DNA of 15,767 bases from the NCBI GenBank assembly GCA_034716415.1, contig JAYEJB010000025.1, forward strand, positions 1-15,767, written 5' to 3'. Each line of letters starts with the position of its first letter. Within the stretch, counting starts at the first letter, position 1. Source of the stretch: JAYEJB01 sp034716415 (GTDB lineage Bacteria > Patescibacteriota > Patescibacteriia > SG8-24). The notes beneath the pieces are model-generated. The model did not search any database. It saw only the letters and a list, made by a program, of their open reading frames with translations, and was not told the DNA's origin. Shown here piece after piece: positions 6,939 through 14,398 of this stretch. The translations under genes were made by a program, and so were the position numbers.

Positions 6939-9131
6939 TCAGTCGTCGCTTTCCTCATCATCCTCCTCTCCCGCCGTGCGCGGGTATTCTTCCATGTCCG
7001 CGCCCTCATCGTCCGGCGCGGGGAGGCGGTCGTCGCATTTGATGAAGCCGCGGTCCTCGACGCACTGGAGGTGCGCTTTGCGGAAGAAGTACGACATGTT
7101 GCCTTCCGGCACGTCGACTTTCCTGAATTCCGCCGATACGATGCGTAGCCTCGCGCCTGGCAACAACGACCGTACGTCCGTCTTCAGCCAGACCGGCGAA
7201 TCTCCTTCCGTAAACACCGGGAATACGAACTCATTCTGCTTCGGCGGCAACGACACCGGCAGGGGATTGCGCCCACCTTTCGCCCAGACGAAGAAGCGCG
7301 GCATCCCACCGATGACCGGAATCGCCCCCCACGGATTATTCACCTCGTAGCGCAGGCGCACCGTCCAGATGTTCCTGTCGTCGGCGTCGGCGAACCGCAT
7401 GATCGCCATCGATCCGCCGGCGGTGACCCATGCGTCAGACCATTCTTCGGCTATGTCTGCGACCTCGCCCCGCCTCGTCCATACCGCGCCTTTCCATGTT
7501 CGGTCGCGGTAATCGTAATCGGTCGCCACCTGCTCGAAGAAATCCCAGTGCGACTGCCACAGCCACTCGTTGTACAACAACCACGGGTCGGTCGTCACCA
7601 CCACCTCCGGCCGCGCCGCGGTGAACGACTCGGCGTACTTTGCCCGTCGTTCTTCACCAAGCGTATGGATGATGTAGTCCGTGTCCGGATTGAAGATGCC
7701 GAGCTCCGCCTCCGCGATGCTGGCGTAGGTGGACCAGAGTGGCACCGCCGATTCTTCGGGCCGCGTTTCCGCCAGGTATCCGTTCACCATATCCCTATGC
7801 TCGGTCCATTCTTTGTCCATGGTCACGCCCAGGAGCGCGGTCTTCTCCGACTGTGCCTGCATTCCGGCGATGATATCGTTGAAACCCTTGCTGATGCGCA
7901 GGGTCATCACGCCGCTGAATACGATGTACGCCGCGATGATCGTGACCGCGAACGCGAAGCATATCCGCATCAAGAGCGGCATCAGACCCTTGCGTGACCG
8001 AAGCGCCACCGACGATTTTTCAATCGCCGTCGACAACAGCGCTACCGCGCAAAGCATCACGCACCATTTCAACGCGTCGAAATAAGCGGGTTTGATGTAG
8101 CCGAGGATGCCGATACAGCTCAACACACCATAGAGACAGAGATAAGCGATGGCCGCCGCTCGTCCGTGACCGAGCCTCCCGCGCGCCACGAGCGAGACCG
8201 ATCCAATCAATAACGCGATCTCTCCGGTGATGACGAGCCCGAGATGTTGGTTTACGCCTTGCCAGGAATAGAAGAACGGATGCGGCGGGACGCCGAAGTA
8301 CCAGAGTTGATCGCCGGGGGCTTCGATGAAATGGAAGCGCAGAGTCTCGAGCAGCTGCGGGCCGGTCGCGAGTCCGTACAGCGCGATCGTTCCCATGATG
8401 GCGGTCGCGATGAAAAATACCGTGTTCTTGATCGCGCTTCTGATCGACGCGGACATCGCTATGAGCACCAGTGTCGTGGCGAGCGTCATGACCGCGCCCT
8501 GGTCAGGGCTGACGAACATCGCGATCGCGGCCATACCTCCCAGTCCGAGAACGGCTGGCGACGGCTTCAGTCCGACGCGATCCAGTCCCGCCCGGTCGCG
8601 GAATGCGTACAGCAGCAGCGCCGCTGAAGCGACCGGCACCGCGGCGCGCAGGCCGAACAGCGAGTTGTGCCCGATGGCCACGGTCATGAACCACTGGAAG
8701 CCGAACCAGGTGGCGAGTCCGGTCAGGAAGAGCGCCACTCCGGTGCGGCGCATCAGCACGCGCAGGAACGCGAACGTCGCTCCCATGAACAACGGTGGCG
8801 TCATCAGTATCCGCGCCGCTTCCGAAGCCAGCAGGTCGGCGCCGTACAGCTTGAAAAGGGGATAGTGCAGAAGGATACTGCCCGGACCGTAGAAGAACTG
8901 GAAGTCACTGCCGATCGACTGCCCCGCGGCGAGCCGGCGCAGGGGATTGAACATCTGGAAACAGCCGTCGTTCGCTGAGCAGTTGAAGAAGCTCGCGGCG
9001 GCACCGGCCTGCTCCAGGTTCATCCACCAGAAAAGGCCCAGCGCGATCACACCGACCGTGCCGAGCAAGGCGTCGCCGTACTTGGTCATCCACCGGGAGA
9101 GTATTCGTATTACGTCACTGCTTCGGATCAT
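6939..9131 (-). CDS. Large multi-pass membrane protein, GT-C glycosyltransferase-like
   Basis: The 730-residue protein begins with a hydrophobic segment (residues 21-38) and carries about ten more membrane helices up to about residue 430. A soluble C-terminal part of 300 residues follows, ending in a very acidic tail. The first extracytoplasmic loop contains QSIGSDFQFFYGPG, with D76 before an aromatic-rich YGP. That arrangement is typical of GT-C enzymes, which use polyprenyl-phosphate sugars on the outer membrane face and have an acidic residue in loop 1. The reading is inferred from topology and this motif. Alternatives are an O-antigen-ligase-like or other surface-glycan membrane protein. 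It overlaps the upstream GT2 gene by 17 bases, which suggests the pair works together: the GT2 makes a polyprenyl-phosphate sugar and this protein uses it. No ribosome binding site is evident. Confidence 0.75.
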   Translation of the reverse strand: MIRSSDVIRILSRWMTKYGDALLGTVGVIALGLFWWMNLEQAGAAASFFNCSANDGCFQMFNPLRRLAAGQSIGSDFQFFYGPGSILLHYPLFKLYGADLLASEAARILMTPPLFMGATFAFLRVLMRRTGVALFLTGLATWFGFQWFMTVAIGHNSLFGLRAAVPVASAALLLYAFRDRAGLDRVGLKPSPAVLGLGGMAAIAMFVSPDQGAVMTLATTLVLIAMSASIRSAIKNTVFFIATAIMGTIALYGLATGPQLLETLRFHFIEAPGDQLWYFGVPPHPFFYSWQGVNQHLGLVITGEIALLIGSVSLVARGRLGHGRAAAIAYLCLYGVLSCIGILGYIKPAYFDALKWCVMLCAVALLSTAIEKSSVALRSRKGLMPLLMRICFAFAVTIIAAYIVFSGVMTLRISKGFNDIIAGMQAQSEKTALLGVTMDKEWTEHRDMVNGYLAETRPEESAVPLWSTYASIAEAELGIFNPDTDYIIHTLGEERRAKYAESFTAARPEVVVTTDPWLLYNEWLWQSHWDFFEQVATDYDYRDRTWKGAVWTRRGEVADIAEEWSDAWVTAGGSMAIMRFADADDRNIWTVRLRYEVNNPWGAIPVIGGMPRFFVWAKGGRNPLPVSLPPKQNEFVFPVFTEGDSPVWLKTDVRSLLPGARLRIVSAEFRKVDVPEGNMSYFFRKAHLQCVEDRGFIKCDDRLPAPDDEGADMEEYPRTAGEEDDEESDD

Positions 9132-9903
9132 ATTTATGTGTGCACGCGGACAGGAGTTGTTTCATCAGGTCCAGCTTGCCGCGCCATGAATGTATTTTGG
9201 TCGGTGTCGCCTCACCGGACGGATAGACGCGACTGACCGGAATCTCTTTCGTCCTGAATCCCAGCTCGGGCGCGCGATGCGCCAGATAATAATGAAGTTC
9301 GTAGGTCATGAAGTCGTCGCGGAACGGTTGGACGCGCGGGTCGAGCAGGAACTTCCGGCTGTACGCGCGGAAGCCGTTCGTGGTGTCGGTATATCTGAAT
9401 TTCGAGAACAGGCTCATGAGCGGCGCGTGGACGAGCCGTACCGCGAGCATCCGGTCGAGCGGCGTGTTCGCGTGATGTCCGCCGGGTATGTACCGCGAAC
9501 CCTGCACGTGATCCCAGCCGTCGTTGAGCATCTCGACGAAACGCGGAATCGCTTCCGGTCCGTCCTTATCGTTGCCGTCCATGACGATGACGCTGTCGTA
9601 GCCTTCGCCCATGGCATAGGCGAAGCCCATTCGCATCTGCGCGGACAGTTTGCCCGGTCCGGTCTTGGTGAGAAGCGCGCGTACGCCGTTCTTGCGCAGG
9701 TATTCCTCGTCGAGCGAACCGTCCGTACTGCCGCCGTCCGCAATCACGATATCCACGGCATACGCGTACTTCTGCATCTTGGCGAGTTGTCGTCGCACGC
9801 GTTCACCTTCGTTGATGACGAAAACGCAGAGGCAATACTTGCCGCTCTTCGGTCCGAACTCTTCGGTTCGGTGTTCGGGGATTTGGTGCTCGTTGGAGGT
9901 CAT
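9115..9903 (-). CDS. Glycosyltransferase family 2, dolichol/polyprenyl-phosphate mannosyltransferase-like
   Basis: The 262-residue protein has the features of the DPM1-type GT2 group. IADGGSTDGS (residues 54-63) binds the nucleotide, VMDGNDKDGP (108-116) gives the DXD-type metal site (D109, D112), and DHVQGSRYIPGG matches the QGSR motif of polyprenyl-phosphate glycosyltransferases. NGFRAYSR, near residue 175, is another hallmark. No membrane helix follows the catalytic domain. A likely role is transfer of a sugar from a nucleotide donor to polyprenyl phosphate, supplying the GT-C-like partner whose gene overlaps its 3' end. No ribosome binding site is visible before the ATG; an 88-bp palindrome lies about 30 bases upstream. 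Confidence 0.88.
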   Translation of the reverse strand: MTSNEHQIPEHRTEEFGPKSGKYCLCVFVINEGERVRRQLAKMQKYAYAVDIVIADGGSTDGSLDEEYLRKNGVRALLTKTGPGKLSAQMRMGFAYAMGEGYDSVIVMDGNDKDGPEAIPRFVEMLNDGWDHVQGSRYIPGGHHANTPLDRMLAVRLVHAPLMSLFSKFRYTDTTNGFRAYSRKFLLDPRVQPFRDDFMTYELHYYLAHRAPELGFRTKEIPVSRVYPSGEATPTKIHSWRGKLDLMKQLLSACTHKYDPKQ

Positions 9904-9935
9904 GATTGATGGATTAGGGGCAGAAGCGGTAGCTT

Positions 9936-10023
9936 GTCTTATCCCCAGCTGGAGACCAAAACAGGCAGCCTGTTTCGAGCGCGAAACAGACTGTCTGTTT
10001 TGGTCTCCAGCTGGGGATAAGAC
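9936..10023. repeat. Long palindromic element, copy 1
   Basis: The 88-bp sequence is a near-perfect palindrome. Outer arms run from GTCTTATCCCCAGCTGGAG to CTCCAGCTGGGGATAAGAC. The inner halves are AAACAGGCAGCCTGTTT and AAACAGACTGTCTGTTT, each itself a small inverted repeat, so it can fold as one long hairpin or as a cruciform with side hairpins. The only departures in the long stem are one G-U-type pair and one C-A mismatch, at the same positions as in copy 2 (14003-14099). Imperfect direct repeats (TAGGGGCAGAAG / TAGGGGTAGAAG) lie at 9915-9926 and 10043-10054. There is no T-run, so it is not an ordinary terminator. It lies between two minus-strand GT2 genes. Confidence 0.85.
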
Positions 10024-10117
10024 TGATGCACGGAGTTGGGGATAGGGGTAGAAGGGACAGAAGGGTGTGTCTTCTCGGCTTTCTCGCTTTCATTCTTCCT
10101 CACTTTCTAACTCTCTC

Positions 10118-11140
10118 TTACGCATGTGTCTGTTCGCATTTCTCGCGCTCCGTTCGTTTGACCACGTTCAGTTGGTCCGTGTCAGCAAGCACGGTCGAGC
10201 TCGTTTTCTCGTCGGCCACGGTATAGGTCTCCTTCGGCACCACCTCGTTCATCAGCTTGCCCAGGTATTCGGCGAACACGGTCAGGATCAGGAAGACGAA
10301 GAAGAACATGATGGCCGACTGCAGGGAGCTCGTCGTCCAGCCGGGTTGCACGTCCGACTTGAACAGGTAGATGCCGACGATGTACAGCATGTAAAGCAGG
10401 TTGATCGCGCCCGCCGCGAGACCCAGGTATGTGACCGACCGCAGGGGATGCGACGAGTTCGACACCGCGATGTCGACGGCGGTCTCCAGTTTTCGTCGGA
10501 AGCCGGTGTTCTGGGTCTTGGGTTTGGCGCCGGGTCGCGCCTCCTGGTCGTAGGCGAATTCCTGACTGGCGAGACCGGTGTACTTGCCGAACAGACGCAG
10601 ATAGTTGCCCTTGCCCTTGATCCGGATAAGCGAGTTGATCGCCTGCCGACTTAATATTGCCATGCTGGTCATGCGGCGCGGCATGCGGATGACCAGGAAT
10701 TTTTCGCAGTACCAGTGGAAGATCCGCGCTCCGATTCGCGACATGAACGATCCCTGGCCGGCGTCTTTCCTCACCCCGAAGACGATGCCCGTGCCTTCGG
10801 CGGCCTGCGCGACCATCTGCGGGATGAGCGCGACCGGATCGGTCGAGGCGCTCATGACCACCGCGTAATCTCCGATTACCGTGTCGAGTCCGGCCATGAC
10901 CGCTTTTTCGCGTCCGTACTGCCGGGCCAATCGTATGTAGCGTACGCACTTGCGACTGGCGAGGATCCTGTCCGCTGCCTCCGATGTCCCGTCATCGCTA
11001 CCGTCATCGACGATCAGCAGTTCGTAGTTCGCGTAGTCCCTTTCGAGCAGATCCGTCGCTTCGGCCGCAAAACCGGCGAGTGCCGCGGCCTCGTCGTGTA
11101 CCGGCGCGATGACCGACACGAATATTTCGGCTTTTCTCAT
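10118..11140 (-). CDS. Membrane-anchored glycosyltransferase family 2 with degenerate DXD
   Basis: The 340-residue protein begins VSVIAPVHDEAAAL, has IVDDGSDDGT (residues 43-52) and a polyprenyl-phosphate-GT2-like core ending in two C-terminal membrane helices (LLYMLYIVGIYLF and IMFFFVFLILTVFAEYLG). Membrane helices at the end are typical of GtrB/ArnC-like enzymes that act on undecaprenyl phosphate. Where relatives have an M-D/S-A-D-L-Q-D-P metal motif it reads VVMSASTDP (residues 95-102), so the DXD aspartate is a serine. It could be active with altered metal use, or inactive. The start at ATG 11140 follows AAGGAAAAGGA; a longer in-frame extension would run into the 11161-11249 repeat and is rejected. 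The 10024-10117 gap after it shows nothing but a purine-rich stretch. Confidence 0.85.
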   Translation of the reverse strand: MRKAEIFVSVIAPVHDEAAALAGFAAEATDLLERDYANYELLIVDDGSDDGTSEAADRILASRKCVRYIRLARQYGREKAVMAGLDTVIGDYAVVMSASTDPVALIPQMVAQAAEGTGIVFGVRKDAGQGSFMSRIGARIFHWYCEKFLVIRMPRRMTSMAILSRQAINSLIRIKGKGNYLRLFGKYTGLASQEFAYDQEARPGAKPKTQNTGFRRKLETAVDIAVSNSSHPLRSVTYLGLAAGAINLLYMLYIVGIYLFKSDVQPGWTTSSLQSAIMFFFVFLILTVFAEYLGKLMNEVVPKETYTVADEKTSSTVLADTDQLNVVKRTEREKCEQTHA

Positions 11141-11160
11141 ATTATGTGTCCTTTTCCTTA

Positions 11161-11249
11161 TTGTCATTGCGAGCGAAGCCCGAGGGGCGAAGCGCGGCAA
11201 CCCCGTCGGGATTGCTTCGGTCGGTTTTGAGCCTCCCTCGCAATGACAA
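11161..11249. repeat. TGTCATTGCGAG-type palindromic repeat
   Basis: Terminal 13-bp inverted repeats TTGTCATTGCGAG (11161-11173) and CTCGCAATGACAA (11237-11249) flank GCGAAGC-type inner pieces (CGAAGCCCGAGGGG, CGAAGCGCGG, GATTGCTTCGG). This is a widely dispersed style of intergenic repeat, known from many bacterial genomes, probably MITE- or REP-like. It fills the gap between the GT2 start at 11140 and the end of the FAD gene at 11252. Its presence explains why a longer GT2 frame appears open through it. Confidence 0.8.
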
Positions 11250-11251
11250 AT

Positions 11252-12409
11252 TTATTTTACGGCAGTCTTGACGAAAGTCTTATCGAGCTCTTCAAGGGCG
11301 TCATAGATGTTATCGACCTTCCCTCCCATCACACAGGTCAGTCCCTTGAGTCCGTGATCCTTGCGGAACAGGATCGGCCGGCCGTCGTCGTTCTCGTTCA
11401 TCGGCAGGACGGTCTTGATCTCCCAGAGCGAATCGCGTTGGCGGATGCCGCTCATCTCCGGGATGTAGCGTTCGGCGTCCTTGACCATGCGTAGGAACGC
11501 CGACTTGCGTTCGACCGTGTCCATGAAGCCGTGCGCGTCACGGTACTCCGCGTCTTCGCGGTCGTGCCATTCGCAGTGCGGGGTGTATCGCACATGACTC
11601 AGCGTGTGTCGGCCCAGAGCCGGAAACGGCATGCACGAGAAGAAAGGTCCGCACATCACGGTGACCCCCAGGTTCTTCATCGCCGGCGGGACGTCGACGA
11701 CCGCTAGTTCCGTCAGTTCGTGTTTCAGCGGCACGATCGGCAGTCTCGAGTCCACTAGCAGGCGGTTTATCTGCGAATAGGTGCAGTTGAAGACCAGGTT
11801 CGCTTCGATGCACGCGGCGCCGTCCGGACTCCGACATTCGAGCGTCAGTCCGCCGCCAGATTCCGTCACCCGCTCCGCCGCGGTATTCAGACGTACTTCC
11901 ACTCCGGCCTCGCGCAGTCGCCGTCGTACGATGGCGCGCAGCTTGTCCGGATCGAAGGCGAACTCCTTGCAGACGAACACTTCTTCGATAAGATCCGGAT
12001 TGAACCTGTCCTTGATCTTGGCCGGAGCCGGTTCGATCGGTACGCCGATGCGTTCCGAGAACAGGCGGAACTGGTTGCCGGTGACCTTGCTGTTCATCTT
12101 AGCGACCGCGTAGACCTTCTCGAAACTGTCATCCACGCATTCGCGGAAGTCGCCGACGAAGCGGGGGAAGTTCACGTGCGAACGTAGCGCGGTCACGATG
12201 TTCCGCGGGTAGTGGTAGCCGTTATGGATGCGCGCCTGGTTGTTGTAGCTGGCGCGTCGCAGGAGATCCGGGCCTTTCTCCAGCACGATGACGCGCTCCA
12301 GACCGCGGCGACGCAGGTAGAGCGCGATGACGGCGCCGAAGAAACCGCCGCCGATGATCGCCGCATCGTACGCCGGAGTGAAATCCGTTTTCCAGCCGTC
12401 AGTCCCCAT
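11252..12409 (-). CDS. FAD-dependent oxidoreductase (DAO-like)
   Basis: The 385-residue protein opens with an FAD-binding Rossmann motif, DAAIIGGGFFGAVIALYL (GxGxxG at G20, G22, G25), then VIVLEK. The short element SYNNQARIHNGYHYPRN follows at about residues 54-70. The remainder agrees in length with DAO-type oxidases, which oxidise amine or hydroxyl groups, but the substrate is not recognisable. It is the distal gene of a minus-strand trio, overlapping the isomerase/epimerase gene by 11 bases (12399-12409). With an isomerase and an NAD(P) epimerase-like partner it may modify a sugar precursor; this is inference. No ribosome binding site is clear, which suits translational coupling. Confidence 0.8.
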   Translation of the reverse strand: MGTDGWKTDFTPAYDAAIIGGGFFGAVIALYLRRRGLERVIVLEKGPDLLRRASYNNQARIHNGYHYPRNIVTALRSHVNFPRFVGDFRECVDDSFEKVYAVAKMNSKVTGNQFRLFSERIGVPIEPAPAKIKDRFNPDLIEEVFVCKEFAFDPDKLRAIVRRRLREAGVEVRLNTAAERVTESGGGLTLECRSPDGAACIEANLVFNCTYSQINRLLVDSRLPIVPLKHELTELAVVDVPPAMKNLGVTVMCGPFFSCMPFPALGRHTLSHVRYTPHCEWHDREDAEYRDAHGFMDTVERKSAFLRMVKDAERYIPEMSGIRQRDSLWEIKTVLPMNENDDGRPILFRKDHGLKGLTCVMGGKVDNIYDALEELDKTFVKTAVK

Positions 12410-13205
12410 AGGTGTCGAGTACGTATCCGGTCGCCTGCCGGATTCCGGTCATGATGTTTTCGGTCGGCTTCATCTCTATCGATACCCAGCCCGCATATCC
12501 GCTTTCGCGTAGGGCGCCGGCCGCGGCCGTATGGTCCATCTCCGGCGCGCTGAAATCACCCAGTTGCGGTTCGCTGGCATGGAAGTGCGCCAGGATGTCC
12601 GCGTTATCGCGGATGCTCCGGGCCACGTCATCACCCGCGAGTGTCATACAGGCGGTGTCGAGGTGCAGCCGGAAACCGGGCGAGTCCACCTGACGCACCA
12701 GTTTCGCGGCTTCGGAGGCGCACGACGCGAAGTTGCATCCGTAGATCGGGGGATTCGGTTCCAGGCAGAAGGCGACGTCACGGTTCGCGGCATAGGCGCC
12801 GAGTTCGCTGAACGCACGCAAGGCGATCTCCCTGCATTCGCCGAACTCACGACCGAGACGGTCGCGTGATTTCGGCGCGCCATAGACGATCCTGTCGCCG
12901 CCGCACCAGACCATCAGATCGATAGTCCTTTTGGTGAAGTCGATGAACCCCTGCCTGGTCGAGTCATCGAAAAGGCGCAGCTCCGGACGGCCGAACAGAT
13001 ATGCCTGGAACGCGACGATGCTCAACCCTTTGTCTTGGACCGTCTTGCGATACTCGGCTGCCTGCGCTTCGGTCGTTTTCCCGACGTCGTCGAACACTTT
13101 GGCCGGAGCGATCTCCAGCCCGGTCAGGCCGGCGGACGCCAAAAAGGTCAGCACATCGTCATCTGCTCCCGGCTCCCAGGCCAGATTGGAGAAAGCGATT
13201 CTCAT
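12399..13205 (-). CDS. Sugar phosphate isomerase/epimerase-like TIM-barrel protein
   Basis: The 268-residue protein has the xylose-isomerase-like TIM-barrel pattern. It begins with MRIAFSNLAWEP and GLTGLEIAP, and carries four likely metal ligands in the expected order: E149 (CLEPNPP), D183 (HLDTACM), H209 (HFHASEP) and E244 (SIEMKP). Members isomerise or epimerise sugars or inositol derivatives, or act as AP-endonuclease-like enzymes; the four ligands favour the sugar isomerase group. The start (ATG 13205) overlaps the upstream gene's stop by 4 bases and its 3' end overlaps the FAD gene by 11. Specific substrate unknown. Confidence 0.82.
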   Translation of the reverse strand: MRIAFSNLAWEPGADDDVLTFLASAGLTGLEIAPAKVFDDVGKTTEAQAAEYRKTVQDKGLSIVAFQAYLFGRPELRLFDDSTRQGFIDFTKRTIDLMVWCGGDRIVYGAPKSRDRLGREFGECREIALRAFSELGAYAANRDVAFCLEPNPPIYGCNFASCASEAAKLVRQVDSPGFRLHLDTACMTLAGDDVARSIRDNADILAHFHASEPQLGDFSAPEMDHTAAAGALRESGYAGWVSIEMKPTENIMTGIRQATGYVLDTYGD

Positions 13206-13978
13206 GCGGGCTGTCCGTAGTCATTGATGAAGCCTCCGAGTGATTCCATGACCGCCGACTGGTCCAGCATATAGCGGCCGTCCCGTCCGAACGATCCGGC
13301 GTACTTGGTCCCGATGTCATAGTGGGCTTCGTCTCCCGCGTCCGCCCCGACACGGTCGAATTTACCGGAGAAGTAGGCGTCGATGATGTCCGCGGTGTCG
13401 ATCGGTTCAGTGGCGAAGTTCACCAGATCCAATTCCGATTTTGTGGCCGTATGTATGTCATTCCATAAGCGGGCGAGCGGATAGTACTGGAACGAACTCT
13501 TGTCGTTGATCATTTCCAGACAGTTGTCGTTGAGCAGGTCGAAGATGACGTTCTTCTTGAGTCCTTCCCCGAACAGTCCCGGCAGTCTGACCACGTGCCG
13601 CACCGGAAACGTGCGACGCACGAACTCCTCGACCAGATAGCGATGGTGTCCGTAGGCGTGATTGCTGTCCGGATCGATCGGGCTGTCCTCGTCCACGCCT
13701 GCGGTCTTCTGATAGACGTCGATGGTCGAGATGAGGACGAAGCGGTCGGCGGTCACTTCATTGAGATGAACCAGCAGTTTTTCGATGCCGTCCCAGTCGG
13801 CTTTCGGGTCCTTGTTCGCCTGCCATTTGATCGCGTTGACCCCGGAACAGACCACCAGGTCGAACTTCTGACCATCGATCCTATCGATGTTCTTGGAGTT
13901 ATACTTGTGCGTGAATTTATGCTGTCGGTCCAGATTTGAGCCTACGAATCCTGTGTGTCCGATGAGTGCGGTGTGCAT
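13202..13978 (-). CDS. NAD(P)-dependent epimerase/dehydratase-like protein (short extended SDR)
   Basis: The 258-residue protein starts with MHTALIGHTGFVGSN, a GxxGxxG-type cofactor motif (G7-G13), and has ISTIDVYQ (83-90) and a tyrosine motif NHAYGHHRYLVE. In this last motif the usual Y-x3-K is Y109-x3-R113. It is shorter than most sugar-nucleotide epimerases (about 300-340 residues) and lacks parts of the substrate domain. The lysine-to-arginine change may mean altered catalysis, or it may be normal for this subfamily. It is the first gene of the minus-strand trio; a palindromic element (14003-14099) and a candidate promoter lie upstream. Confidence 0.8.
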   Translation of the reverse strand: MHTALIGHTGFVGSNLDRQHKFTHKYNSKNIDRIDGQKFDLVVCSGVNAIKWQANKDPKADWDGIEKLLVHLNEVTADRFVLISTIDVYQKTAGVDEDSPIDPDSNHAYGHHRYLVEEFVRRTFPVRHVVRLPGLFGEGLKKNVIFDLLNDNCLEMINDKSSFQYYPLARLWNDIHTATKSELDLVNFATEPIDTADIIDAYFSGKFDRVGADAGDEAHYDIGTKYAGSFGRDGRYMLDQSAVMESLGGFINDYGQPA

Positions 13979-14002
13979 ATAGCTTTTTTGGAGTAAACAG
14001 TA

Positions 14003-14099
14003 GACGTCTTATACACAGTCTGGGGCAAAAACAGGCAGCCTGTTTCCCTGCGGGTAAACAGACTGTCTGTGTTTTGTCCCAGACTGTGTATAAGACGTC
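14003..14099. repeat. Long palindromic element, copy 2
   Basis: The 97-bp element has terminal arms GACGTCTTATACACAGTCTG and CAGACTGTGTATAAGACGTC and the same inner halves as copy 1: AAACAGGCAGCCTGTTT and AAACAGACTGTCTGTTT. The loop (CCCTGCGGG) can pair with itself. Compared with copy 1 (9936-10023) the arms carry several paired changes (CCCC/GGGG to ACAC/GTGT, an inserted T opposite an inserted A, A-T to G-C) that keep the helix. It lies in the 5' leader of the epimerase-isomerase-oxidoreductase trio. TTATACACA at 14009-14017 and its complement at 14085-14093 match the DnaA-box consensus TTATNCACA. Confidence 0.85.
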
Positions 14100-14148
14100 A
14101 TTCCGTCTAAAAATAAAGCCGATTTCGAGCGGCGTGATTACTTTAGAT

Positions 14149-14176
14149 ATAGTAGCACGGTGAGAGGTTTGGGCAA
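14149..14176 (-). promoter_or_regulatory. Candidate promoter of the 13978-11252 trio
   Basis: On the minus strand TTGCCC (14176-14171) and TACTAT (14154-14149) are 16 bases apart. The -35 is a weak match and the -10 a fair one. The transcript would then read through palindromic element copy 2 before the first start codon. Around it, 14100-14265 holds only short A/T-rich repeats (AAAAGCTT...AAGCTTTT and GTTGAGCT twice). Confidence 0.4.
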
Positions 14177-14265
14177 TCGGGGGGTTGAAAAGCTTGAAAG
14201 CCAAACAGCCCAAAAGTCAAAAAGCTTTTAACCCGTTGAGCTGTTTAGCTGTTGAGCTCGGATAA

Positions 14266-14310
14266 TATAAAACCCGGATCAGCGACTGCAGTAGTCACCT
14301 TACCGGGCGT
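14266..14310 (-). terminator. Candidate terminator of the 29-residue microprotein gene
   Basis: On the minus strand CCCGG and CCGGG (14307-14303 with 14277-14273) close a stem around an inner GACTACTGCAGTC hairpin, followed by TTTTATATT. The position after the stop codon at 14399 fits an intrinsic terminator, though the loop is longer than usual. Confidence 0.45.
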
Positions 14311-14398
14311 AACTCGATTTTTTGAGTATCCCTGCTGAAGCCACCAGCGTCTGATGGATTCGGGAGGGACATCTGCCGAGAAGCGGCAGGGTGGCCGG

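Noticed and set aside
9190..9909. 239-residue open frame on the plus strand
   Set aside because: It overlaps the well-supported GT2 on the other strand and has no ribosome binding site or family motif.
9936..10023. Integron attC site
   Set aside because: attC sites have conserved RYYYAAC/GTTRRRY outer cores, which are missing; here the inner core is the most conserved part.
9936..10023. Palindrome copy 1 as a transcription terminator
   Set aside because: Neither side has a T-run, so an intrinsic terminator role is unsupported.
10182..10949. 255-residue frame on the minus strand
   Set aside because: It is an alternative frame of the DXD-degenerate GT2, with arginine- and histidine-rich composition typical of shadow frames.
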